From IMG/VR virus record IMGVR_UViG_3300044971_003552, positions 1 to 64,000 of that record: a DNA stretch of 64,000 nucleotides; one strand, given 5' to 3'. The stretch comes from a virus. Each line of letters begins with the position of its first letter. The stretch's first letter is position 1. The notes beneath the pieces are model-generated. The model had not been told where the DNA came from and did no database searches. It was given only the letters and a program-made list of their open reading frames with translations. Below, one piece after another: positions 52,235-60,900 of this stretch. The position numbers and the translations under genes are program-made.

Positions 52235-52759
52235 ATGAATATATTTAGTAATTTAATTAATCCCGAATTTAAGGGCTTGTATGACCAAGCTATAGATGCC
52301 TTATTGGAAAATAATGCTCTCACAGTACCATGTTCAATCTCTTATAACACCCCCAACGACACCTTGTGTAATAATTGTTTATTTGATCCTATAAACAATA
52401 GATCATTGAATATATATAATAATACCGGACCTGTTCCATTCCCAGAGAATGGTATTTGTTCAATTTGTAATGGATATGGTAAGGTCGAAAAATCTAAGTC
52501 CGAGATAGTTTATCTGGCTGTAATTTTTGATAGTAAGTACTGGTTTAATTGGGGGCACAAAACAGTAAATGTTCCTGATGGTATGGTGCAGACGGTTTGT
52601 AAGATAGAATTGTTGCCCAAAATTAGAAATGCTCAATACATGAAGATTGATACTAATGTTCAATCATATGGAGATCATTCGTATGCTTTAGCTGGAGATC
52701 CTTCTCCGTGTGGATTGGGTAGTAATAAATATATTATAACAATGTGGTCAAGAGCATGA
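52235..52759 (+). CDS. Zinc-binding neck protein, candidate head-closure factor
   Basis: 174 residues. Two Cys pairs, CNNC and CSICNGYGKV, spaced like a treble-clef or rubredoxin-type zinc site. The rest is beta-rich with a conserved-looking GLGSNKYIITMWSRA end. In many phages the gene before the tail-completion protein encodes the head-closure stopper, and zinc-stabilised versions are known. Position, between fibres and tail-completion genes, supports this but sequence evidence is limited. Confidence 0.6.
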   Translation: MNIFSNLINPEFKGLYDQAIDALLENNALTVPCSISYNTPNDTLCNNCLFDPINNRSLNIYNNTGPVPFPENGICSICNGYGKVEKSKSEIVYLAVIFDSKYWFNWGHKTVNVPDGMVQTVCKIELLPKIRNAQYMKIDTNVQSYGDHSYALAGDPSPCGLGSNKYIITMWSRA

Positions 52760-53400
52760 ATATTAACTTAAAATTATTAGAATCTGATGCTGAGATAGTT
52801 GATCAGATATTATCTGCAATGAAAGAGGTATTAGATAATAGTTTCTCAAAAGCTCTTAAAAACTTAAGAAACACTATACCACAAGAAGTTAAGAAAGCCA
52901 TAAGTTCTGAACCAGAATATCAGTCTTTAATGGGTGGCAAACTACAATATGAATTTGGAATACCTAATCCTTCTAGTTCAGTAGACAGTATTATAAACGC
53001 TTGGTCTAATAATATAGTAATAAATACTACTCCGGTAACAATATCAGGCAATACCTTAAAGGGTGGATTTAGCTTAAATATGATAAAAGATGATTACGGA
53101 GATGTATTAAGTTTAGCTGGAGCGACCGTTAAGGATTCAAAAAGTGGAGCAATACTACCTTGGTTAGAATGGTTGTTATTATATGGTGGGCAAATTATTA
53201 TTAAAAATTATAGGGTTCAAATTGGAGCTAATCCAAACTCACGAACGGGCATGGCTGTTATGGTAAGCTCCAAACAGAATTGGAGAGTTCCACCAGAATT
53301 TGCAGGCACCAAAACTAACAACTGGGTCACGAGAGCATTAACAAGACTAGACACTATTATACCCAATCTTATACAAAAAGAAATAGAGAATAATATATGA
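52756..53400 (+). CDS. Candidate tail completion / neck protein
   Basis: 214 residues from the ATG at 52756, which shares ATGA with the preceding stop; a GTG at 52744 is an alternative. An N-terminal coiled helix (about 10-60) is followed by a beta domain with SRTGMAVMVSSKQNWRVPPEFAG and a C-terminal helix (RALTRLDTIIPNLIQKEIE). This order, helix-beta-helix, is that of HK97 gp10-type tail completion proteins. It overlaps the next gene by four bases. Confidence 0.6.
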   Translation: MNINLKLLESDAEIVDQILSAMKEVLDNSFSKALKNLRNTIPQEVKKAISSEPEYQSLMGGKLQYEFGIPNPSSSVDSIINAWSNNIVINTTPVTISGNTLKGGFSLNMIKDDYGDVLSLAGATVKDSKSGAILPWLEWLLLYGGQIIIKNYRVQIGANPNSRTGMAVMVSSKQNWRVPPEFAGTKTNNWVTRALTRLDTIIPNLIQKEIENNI

Positions 53401-54359
53401 GTTGCGAAAATTATACAAGATTTAATAATGTAACATCTCTTAATGATCATCAATTAATTAGTCAATTAGAAGAGAATATAAAGACGTTTTTAGATTGGGG
53501 ATTTTTGAATATCGGAGGGTTTGTTAATGTTAAGATTCCTAATAGTGGTCTTTTTGGCGGAAATTTTAGTGATCTAAAGAGTAGCGACCAGCCCGGATAC
53601 ACACCGGGACAAGTGTGGCAAGCTCCAAAGAAAGAGTGGGTTTGGGAAACAGGAGTATCATATAACGGCACTTCCCCCAATCGAATCTCGGGAGTTTATG
53701 TTTCCAATACTTTTTATCCGTCCCCAACAGGTTCCGGTACGATTGGTTATAATATCAATTATCCATTAGGACAGATAGTGTTTAATAAGCCTTTAGCAGC
53801 TTCCACACCGGTTAAATTAGAATATTCATATCGATGGTGCCAAGTTTTAAAAGGTGGATCCAATGAGTTTTTAACACAACTCCAGGGTGAATCATATTCT
53901 CCGGTACCAGATATTAATCTAAAGAATAAGGGAGACTATCAAGTATCATCAAGTCACAGAATCCAGATGCCCTGCATAATAATAGAACCAATTGCTAGAA
54001 GCTATTCTAAACCATGGCAAATGGGATCTCATGATTTTGCTGTTGATCAAGATATTTTATTACATGTTTTTGCTGAAAATTATCATGATAAGATTAAAAT
54101 TACAGATATAATTAGATTTCAAAAAGAAAAGGTGATTAGACTATATGATAGTTTAAAAGTGGTCAAAAGCGGAGCTAATCCTTTAGATCACAAAGGAAGT
54201 CTTAATATTAATGGTAAAAATTACAGTGATTTAGTGAATAATCCAGAATATTTATGGAATAAATGCTTTTTTAAAGAAATATCCATATTGGATATGGAAA
54301 CCACAAATAAAAATTTATATTGGTGTACTTTAAGATTAACCGCAGAAGTTATTTTATAA
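53397..54359 (+). CDS. Candidate tail terminator or neck structural protein
   Basis: 320 residues. N-terminal helix then mostly beta, with WxxxxxVWETGVSYNG and PVKLEYSYRWCQV. Placed directly before the tail tube gene, where tail terminators usually lie, but longer than typical terminators. No clear motif; the call is from position. Confidence 0.55.
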   Translation: MSCENYTRFNNVTSLNDHQLISQLEENIKTFLDWGFLNIGGFVNVKIPNSGLFGGNFSDLKSSDQPGYTPGQVWQAPKKEWVWETGVSYNGTSPNRISGVYVSNTFYPSPTGSGTIGYNINYPLGQIVFNKPLAASTPVKLEYSYRWCQVLKGGSNEFLTQLQGESYSPVPDINLKNKGDYQVSSSHRIQMPCIIIEPIARSYSKPWQMGSHDFAVDQDILLHVFAENYHDKIKITDIIRFQKEKVIRLYDSLKVVKSGANPLDHKGSLNINGKNYSDLVNNPEYLWNKCFFKEISILDMETTNKNLYWCTLRLTAEVIL

Positions 54360-54383
54360 CCATATTCGACAGGGAGAGCTAAC

Positions 54384-55430
54384 ATGGCCAATCGTCTATT
54401 TTATGCCGTTCAATCAGTACAAATTGCTGGACCATCAGGCACTAAATTAACAAAAAATCCGGACTTCGACACTGTTCAAGGTCTACAAAGCGTTGGTATG
54501 AACACCAACTTTAATCTTGAGCCAGTTTATCAGCTTGGTCAGCTAGAACTATACGACAACTATGAAGAGATCCCTGAAGTAGAAGTTACTCTTAATAAGG
54601 TTTTAGACGGACAGCAGACCATTTATGCTATGACCATGGGAAGTGGTAAGCTTGTTAATTTAGCAAATAATCGTTGCGGCGTTAAACTCAATCTTTATCC
54701 AGACACTAATGAGAGTGCTACCGGTATTCCATTAGCTAGTGTTCAGTGTAATCCTTCCTATCTATCATCTGTTAGTTATAATTTCCCAACAGAAGGCAAT
54801 TTTACAGAAGAGGTTACTCTAGTTAGCAACGACAAGGTTTGGCTAACAGGATTGTCCGCTGCCAATACGCAACCTACTCTAGCATCAACAACTGGTGTGG
54901 GTATTCTTCGTCGTGGCTTGTGGAGCAAGTCTTCGGTGCTACCAACAGGAGCAGGTGATGGAGTGACTGGCTCCAATAAGGGTGGTATTCCTTCGGGCGC
55001 CAAGATTAATAGCGTCAAAGTTAGTATGCAGCTTGGTCGTGAACAGATTCGTGAACTTGGTAGTAGAACCCCATACTATCGTTATATCAAGTTTCCTGTT
55101 GAGGTTTCAACAGAAATCGAAGTAACAGCAACAGAGGGTGATATGGTAGGAGCTGATGGGGCAGCAAACACAGCTTGCAGCAACCCCAAAGCTCTTAACA
55201 ACAAAGAAATCAAGATTGTTCTTTGTGATGGTACAGTTATTGACCTTGGAGCCAAGAACAAGCTAACAAGTGTTAACTTTACTGGTGGAGATACTGGCGG
55301 TGGTAATGCTACAATCACTTATAGCTACAGAACCTATAACGATTTTGATTATACTCCTCCAACAGGAGCTGGTCAAACATTTGCAGATGTAGTTGAAGCT
55401 GGTCTACCAGTGCCCAGCACAGATTACTAA
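54384..55430 (+). CDS. Major tail tube protein
   Basis: 348 residues, beta-rich, with ALxxxQSVQIAGPSG at the start and a tube-like core (YQLGQLELYDNYEEIPEVEVTLNKVLDG). An inserted Gly/Ser-rich domain (about 150-300) may decorate the tail. GGGAGAG precedes the ATG, and codon use is GC-richer than in neighbours, as for the capsid gene, in line with high expression. No separate sheath gene was seen, so a siphovirus-like non-contractile tail is likely. Confidence 0.8.
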   Translation: MANRLFYAVQSVQIAGPSGTKLTKNPDFDTVQGLQSVGMNTNFNLEPVYQLGQLELYDNYEEIPEVEVTLNKVLDGQQTIYAMTMGSGKLVNLANNRCGVKLNLYPDTNESATGIPLASVQCNPSYLSSVSYNFPTEGNFTEEVTLVSNDKVWLTGLSAANTQPTLASTTGVGILRRGLWSKSSVLPTGAGDGVTGSNKGGIPSGAKINSVKVSMQLGREQIRELGSRTPYYRYIKFPVEVSTEIEVTATEGDMVGADGAANTACSNPKALNNKEIKIVLCDGTVIDLGAKNKLTSVNFTGGDTGGGNATITYSYRTYNDFDYTPPTGAGQTFADVVEAGLPVPSTDY

Positions 55431-55451
55431 TAAATAGTCGAGAGGAAACTT

Positions 55452-55604
55452 ATGGATGATATATTTGCCGTAATTGGCAAGATGTATCTGGATCTAATAC
55501 AGAGTCAGAAAATTATAGAAAGCCTGCAAAAGAAACTAGAAGATCGAGAAAAAGATATTTCTAGCTTGCAGGCTTCTATTATTTCTAAAGATAATGTAAT
55601 GTGA
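55452..55604 (+). CDS. 50-residue coiled-coil protein
   Basis: Begins MDDIFAVIGKMYLDL; the whole chain is one amphipathic helix with heptads (LIQSQKIIESLQKKLEDREKD holds most). GAGGAAACTT precedes the ATG. Its TGA overlaps the GTG start of the next gene (GTGA at 55601-55604). Probably a small tail-assembly helper. Confidence 0.75.
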   Translation: MDDIFAVIGKMYLDLIQSQKIIESLQKKLEDREKDISSLQASIISKDNVM

Positions 55605-56635
55605 ATGAATCCAGGAACAATGAAAAATTAATACACAGAATATTATCTGGCAAATTAATATTTGTTTTTGATGATATCTTTTATGAGCTTAGGAAACCAT
55701 CTCTAGAAATTAAGATGGAAGCAGATTTTTTATATTCTTCAACATATGAAGATAATTTATATAATAATAATTTTTTATCACTAGAAGATGTAGAAAATTT
55801 ATTAATTGAATTAAATATACTATATTATGATAGTAAAAAAATATTACAAAAAATTGAGAAAAGTTTAGAAAATGCTAAAGTTGATCTTTTTCAAAATTAT
55901 TTTGATACAACCAAACGAGCTAAGATAAAAAATCGTTTAACTAATCTAAAGAGTGATATTGATAGCATATATTCCAAGCAACACAGCTTAGATTTCTTGA
56001 CGCTGGAGCACTATTGCGATAATAGTAGACATGAATTTATTATTAGTCATACATTATATAACAAAAATAATGAGCTAATATTTCAATATAACAATATTGA
56101 CTATTTAAAATTTAATAATATTGTGTCTACAATTTCTAAACATATGATAGATGTATCCACATATAAAAAATTAGCAAGATGTGATTATTGGAGAAATTAT
56201 TGGAGCAATAATAAAACTAATGTTATAAGTGGTACTGTTAGCGAATGGTCAGAAGAACAAAAAAGTTTGGTAAATATATCTTGCATGTATGATAAGATAT
56301 ATGAACATCCAGAGTGTCCTCAAGACGATATTATTAATGATGACGACGCTTTAGATGGCTGGATGATCTTTCAAAAACAAAAAAATGATCTTCAAAAGAA
56401 GGAAAAAGGTGTAGATAGTATGTTGACAGGAAAGATTAAGAATTCCAGCGAAGTATTCTTGATGGCTGGCAACAAGGATCAAGCACAGGATATTTTGGGA
56501 TTAAATAATAAGGAATCTTTGAATATAGTAAAAACTAAAGTTGATACTGTTATGACAAGAGGAAATGTAAGAGACGGCGAATTGCCAGATGTAAAACAAA
56601 GACTTATGCAACAACTTAGGGAAAAAGGAAGATAA
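55601..56635 (+). CDS. Candidate tail assembly protein, 344 residues
   Basis: GTG start overlapping the preceding stop. Largely helical with a coiled coil (about 85-130) and a region with five Cys spread over the chain. The segment DDALDGWMIFQKQKNDLQ and a basic C-terminus (QRLMQQLREKGR) stand out. Genes between tail tube and tape measure usually encode tail chaperones, which this may be; no motif proves it. No slippery site linking it to the next gene was found. Confidence 0.6.
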   Translation: MNESRNNEKLIHRILSGKLIFVFDDIFYELRKPSLEIKMEADFLYSSTYEDNLYNNNFLSLEDVENLLIELNILYYDSKKILQKIEKSLENAKVDLFQNYFDTTKRAKIKNRLTNLKSDIDSIYSKQHSLDFLTLEHYCDNSRHEFIISHTLYNKNNELIFQYNNIDYLKFNNIVSTISKHMIDVSTYKKLARCDYWRNYWSNNKTNVISGTVSEWSEEQKSLVNISCMYDKIYEHPECPQDDIINDDDALDGWMIFQKQKNDLQKKEKGVDSMLTGKIKNSSEVFLMAGNKDQAQDILGLNNKESLNIVKTKVDTVMTRGNVRDGELPDVKQRLMQQLREKGR

Positions 56636-56638
56636 TTT

Positions 56639-56938
56639 ATGTATGAACCAGAACGATTAAAATTTTATATGGAGCGTCGAATTGAAACAACAATGATAGG
56701 CGCTCTTGCTAGGATAGAACAAAACTTTGGATTTCTGTGGGGCTACGATAAAGATGGAGAACTAACTCCAGAGGAAGAAAAGTTTGCAGATATTTGGGAT
56801 TTTACTCGTAACGAGATTTTAAATCATGGAAATAAACAAATTAGAAACTTAGATGTTGATTTTAATCGTTATGGTGGAGTTTTTAAGAGTAACTACCACT
56901 ATAACTTTAAAGTAAACAAAAACAATAATCAAAACTGA
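56639..56938 (+). CDS. 99-residue tail-region protein
   Basis: Begins MYEPERLKFYMERRIE; helical first half, acidic middle (DKDGELTPEEE, resembling an EF-hand-like loop by chance or function), and a Asn/Lys-rich end. It follows the previous gene after three bases. Unknown; a tail-assembly partner by position. Confidence 0.6.
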   Translation: MYEPERLKFYMERRIETTMIGALARIEQNFGFLWGYDKDGELTPEEEKFADIWDFTRNEILNHGNKQIRNLDVDFNRYGGVFKSNYHYNFKVNKNNNQN

Positions 56939-56958
56939 AACCCAAAAAGGATATTAAT

Positions 56959-57849
56959 ATGAAAACAGAAAATTTTAGTGTTGTTGTAGATGGCGTTGAA
57001 AAGCATTATGCTGTTCGTTCACCCTCATTAAATGATCAAAGGGAAGCCCAGAAAGCATATAATCAAGCTTTCACTGATGCTATTAAAAGCAAGAGTATAG
57101 TGAGAGCTAAGATGGATGACCTTCTAGAAGAACAGGGTTTATGGAATAGCGAAAAACAGGCCAAGTTCACCACTCTGCAACAAGAATTGCTAGATGGAGA
57201 AAAGCGTCTGGCTAAGGGTGGTTTCAGCTTAAATGAGGCTAAAAAGCTAGCTCTAGAAATGAAAAATGTTAGAGCAGAAATTAGAGACCTTATTAGTGTT
57301 CGCACAAGTCTAGATAACCATAGTGCAGAAGGTCAAGCAGATAACGCCAGATTTAACTACCTAGTATCAGCTTGTGTGGTGTATAAAGATAGTAATGATC
57401 TATACTTTAAAAATTTGGAAGACTATCTTAATAAGGCTGACGACCCAGTAGCTCTATTAGGTGCTCAAAAATTGGCTAACATGATTTATGGACTGGATAA
57501 TAACTTTGAAAAAGGCTTACCAGAAAATAAGTTTTTACAGAAGTATAAGTTTGTTGATGAAAAACTTCGCTTGATTGATAAGAAGGGTCGTTTGGTGGAC
57601 GCCGACGGCAGACTTATTGACGAGAGAGGACGATACATCGACGAACAAGGTAGTTATGTTGATAAGTATGGCAATAGGGTAGATGCTGATGGAGATTATG
57701 TTGTAGAATCAGAACCGTTCCTTGATGACGAAGGTAAACCAGTTGTTTTGGATGAAGAAAAACCAGTTACGGAAGAAAAGAAAACTGATGAAACTAAAAC
57801 ACCAGAAACTTCACCGCAACCAACAACAGAGACTCCCAAGACAGAGTAA
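56959..57849 (+). CDS. Candidate tail chaperone with heptapeptide repeats
   Basis: 296 residues. The first 200 are helical (long coil about 15-115). Residues 204-259 contain eight repeats of seven residues with consensus (R/S)(L/Y)(I/V)DxxG: RLIDKKG, RLVDADG, RLIDERG, RYIDEQG, SYVDKYG, NRVDADG, then two weaker. A Pro/Glu/Thr-rich tail ends the protein. The repeat resembles a stack of beta-hairpins or Ca-binding turns. AAAAAGGA precedes the ATG. A strong terminator follows, before the tape measure gene. Confidence 0.65.
   Translation: MKTENFSVVVDGVEKHYAVRSPSLNDQREAQKAYNQAFTDAIKSKSIVRAKMDDLLEEQGLWNSEKQAKFTTLQQELLDGEKRLAKGGFSLNEAKKLALEMKNVRAEIRDLISVRTSLDNHSAEGQADNARFNYLVSACVVYKDSNDLYFKNLEDYLNKADDPVALLGAQKLANMIYGLDNNFEKGLPENKFLQKYKFVDEKLRLIDKKGRLVDADGRLIDERGRYIDEQGSYVDKYGNRVDADGDYVVESEPFLDDEGKPVVLDEEKPVTEEKKTDETKTPETSPQPTTETPKTE
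57568..57735 (+). repeat. Coding repeat, eight 21-base units
   Basis: Eight in-frame units encoding the (R/S)(L/Y)(I/V)DxxG heptapeptide of the preceding gene. Six are clear and the last two diverged. Codons differ between units, so the array is old or selected at the protein level. Confidence 0.8.
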
Positions 57850-57879
57850 TTTTCTATATAATTTGAGTTTCACAATCTT

Positions 57880-57920
57880 GAGCACCATGCGACATAGCGT
57901 TTGCATGGTGTTCTTTTTTT
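57880..57920 (+). terminator. Rho-independent terminator before the tape measure gene
   Basis: GAGCACCATGC (57880-57890) pairs with GCATGGTGTTC (57903-57913, one wobble), followed by seven T. It would cut down transcription of the tape measure gene relative to the tail genes upstream, useful for a protein needed in few copies. Confidence 0.9.
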
Positions 57921-57932
57921 AGGATATAAAAT

Positions 57933-60900
57933 ATGAGCAAAGGATTTAATCTAACAGCAGAGCTGAATCTACGTGGTCCCTCTAATATTAGGACAGTAGT
58001 AGCAGATATTCGTAGACAAGTAGGATCAGTATCCGTAAACATTACTCCAACAGTCAATAGACAATCTATTCGTACTATTGCTAGTACAATTAGGAGTCAA
58101 TTATCTAATATAACTTCTGATGTTAAAATAAGAGCTAATACAGCATCATTAAGAAGTATTGGTGCTGATATAAGACGACAATTAGGAGGGGTTACAGCTA
58201 ATGTTAATGTAAGAGCCAACCAATCTTCAATACGAGCAGTAGCTTCTGATATCAGACGTCAATTAGGATCAATCAATACCAATGTTAACGTTAGATTTAA
58301 TACTGCCGCAGTTACAACTTATGGTAATAACTTAAGAGCTTTAAATAATAACCTTAATCAGATAACAGCATCAGCAACTAATGCCACAGCAGCAATTAAT
58401 GCTCTTACAGCAGCTATGAGAGGAGCATCAACAGCTGCAGCCAGTATTAATAATGCTTCTGTGAATGTTGGCAATCTTGGAAGAGCCGCTGGTGGGGCTA
58501 GGAATAGTATTGCTCTAGCTAGCAATGAGATGATAGAATTTGGTCGTCAGTCAGGATTGGCTTTTAGAAGATTTTCAGCTATTACAACTGTTACTGGTAT
58601 TGTTTACGGACTAACTAATGCTATTAGGCAAGGGGTTGCATCCTTTATAGACTTTGATTTACAGATGACAAGAATTGCTCAGGTTACTGGAGATGCAAAA
58701 AATGAGTTGGGAGCTGTTGCCAACACTATTACTAATTTATCTACTACATTAGGTGCTAGTTCGGCTGAACTAACCAAAACTACGGTAACATTAGCTCAGG
58801 CTGGTTTAACAGCAAAAGATACTGCAACGGCACTTAGGGCTCTAGCTCTTAGCGCATTGGCTCCGTCTTTTGACGATATGAATCAGACGGTAGAAGGTTC
58901 TATTGCTCTTATGAGACAGTTTGGTATTGGAGCAAATCAATTAGAGATGGCTCTGGGCAGCGTCAACGCAGTATCTGCTAAATTTGCTGTAGAAGCTAGT
59001 GATATTATTACGGCTATTCAGCGTACTGGTGGTGTGTTTGCTTCTGCCAGCAAAGGAGTTAGTACTGGTACAGATGCTCTTAACGAGTTTATTGCTGTAT
59101 TTACTAGTATACGAGCTACTACTCGCGAAAGCGCCGAAACTATCGCTACCGGCCTAAGAACTATTTTTACTCGTGTTCAACGAGCAGAGACTATTGAATC
59201 TCTCAAAGAATTTGGCGTTACTCTTACTGATCTTGAGGGTAAATTCGTAGGTCCCTATGTTGCTGTTCAGCGTTTAAGTGAGGGTTTATCAAGACTAGAT
59301 CCACGAGATCTTAAATTCTCACAAATTGTTGAGGAGCTTGGAGGATTCAGACAGATTGGTAAAGTACTCCCTCTTATCCAACAGTTCGCTACTGCGCAAG
59401 ATGCTCTAAGCGTTGCTCAACAAGGTCAAGGATCGTTAGCGGCAGATGCTGCTAAAGGACAACTAGCTTTAGCCGTTCAAATTCAAAAGGTTCGTGAAGA
59501 ATTTCTTGCTCTTATTCGTAGCATTGGTGAAACTAGTAGTTTTCAAAATATGGTTAAGGTAGGTTTAGACTTAGCTAGCGCTCTTATTAAGGTTGCTGAT
59601 GCTACTAAAGGTATTATTCCTTTATTGACTATGTTTGCAGCTTTTAAAGGCATTAGTACTGCTACTCAATATATTAGTGGTTTTGGTCAGGGTATACGAG
59701 GTCGTGCAGCAAGAGGATCGGCAGAAGGCGGAAGAATTTATGCTTTTGCTAGCGGCGGTTTGGTTCCAGGTAGCGGAGATAGAGATACCGTATCAGCTCG
59801 CTTAACTCCAGGTGAGTTTGTAATGAGAAAGAGCGCTGTAAAGAGTATTGGAGCTGGTAATCTCTATTCTTTAAATAGAAATAGTGGAGGCATTATTCCT
59901 AGTTCCTCAGATATACAAAGATTTAGCCAAAGAAATCCTACCAATGAATCAGGAATAGTAAAAAGCGTAAAATCTAAAAATAAGAAAACACCACCAGATA
60001 ATGCTCTTGAATCATGGACAAATAATCCTACTCCCCAAAACTTAGCTTTGGCTCATTTTGGCTCAGAAATGCCAATGACACCGACGCATTTCAGACAATA
60101 TATAAATAGACCGACAGCAGTAAGGGGTATTCCTACAAAATCTAATCAGCTTGCTCCTAGTCTGAAGATAGCACAAGGAAATATCTCTAGTTTGAGCAGC
60201 GCTAGTAGCTCGCAGATACAATATATTATCGATACTCTTGGGCTTAATCAAAAGCCACCAATTTTACTAAGTATTCCAAGATTAACAAATAATGCAATGA
60301 GGGATAGCGGACAAGGAGCGTTTAGTGCTGCTTTGGCTAGCTGGATCAAAGCAAATCCAGCACTTCTGGTATCTGATGGTAAAAGAAGAGGTGCTGATAG
60401 AATAAAGTCTACAGACCTAGTAAATAGTCCACAGAATTTTGCTAACACTATCTCTGCAAAAATACCAAAGCAAACTGTAATACACGACTCTGATCTTTCA
60501 TCTTTGACCACCGATATATGGTCTCTACTCTCAGAAGAGAAGAAACAATTTCTTTCTGATAGAGCTGATATTATATGGAAAAGATTAGTAAAAGATAAGA
60601 GAGCAGGCGTTCAACAACGACAAGAAGGAGCATATAAAGTAGGTTCAATAGACCTGATAAATAGACGATCTATGGGTGGATCTATTCAGAGATTTCCTGT
60701 TGGTGGAGAAGTAAAACCAGTTATTCGCACTGTTGGAGTTATTGATTCTGATGACTGGAAAGAAGACCCGGTTGTCGCTGCTCAAATGAAAATGATGGGT
60801 ATTACTAAGCTCGACGAATATAAAGTTCATATGTCTAATTTAGTAGCAGAAAAAAGAAAATCTGGAGGTATTCGAAGACTAAGAACAGTTTTTGGTGCTG

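Noticed and set aside
56639-57849. Programmed frameshift joining two tail chaperone genes
   Set aside because: The genes are separated by a stop and a 20-base gap with a fresh ribosome site; no slippery heptamer was evident near the junction.
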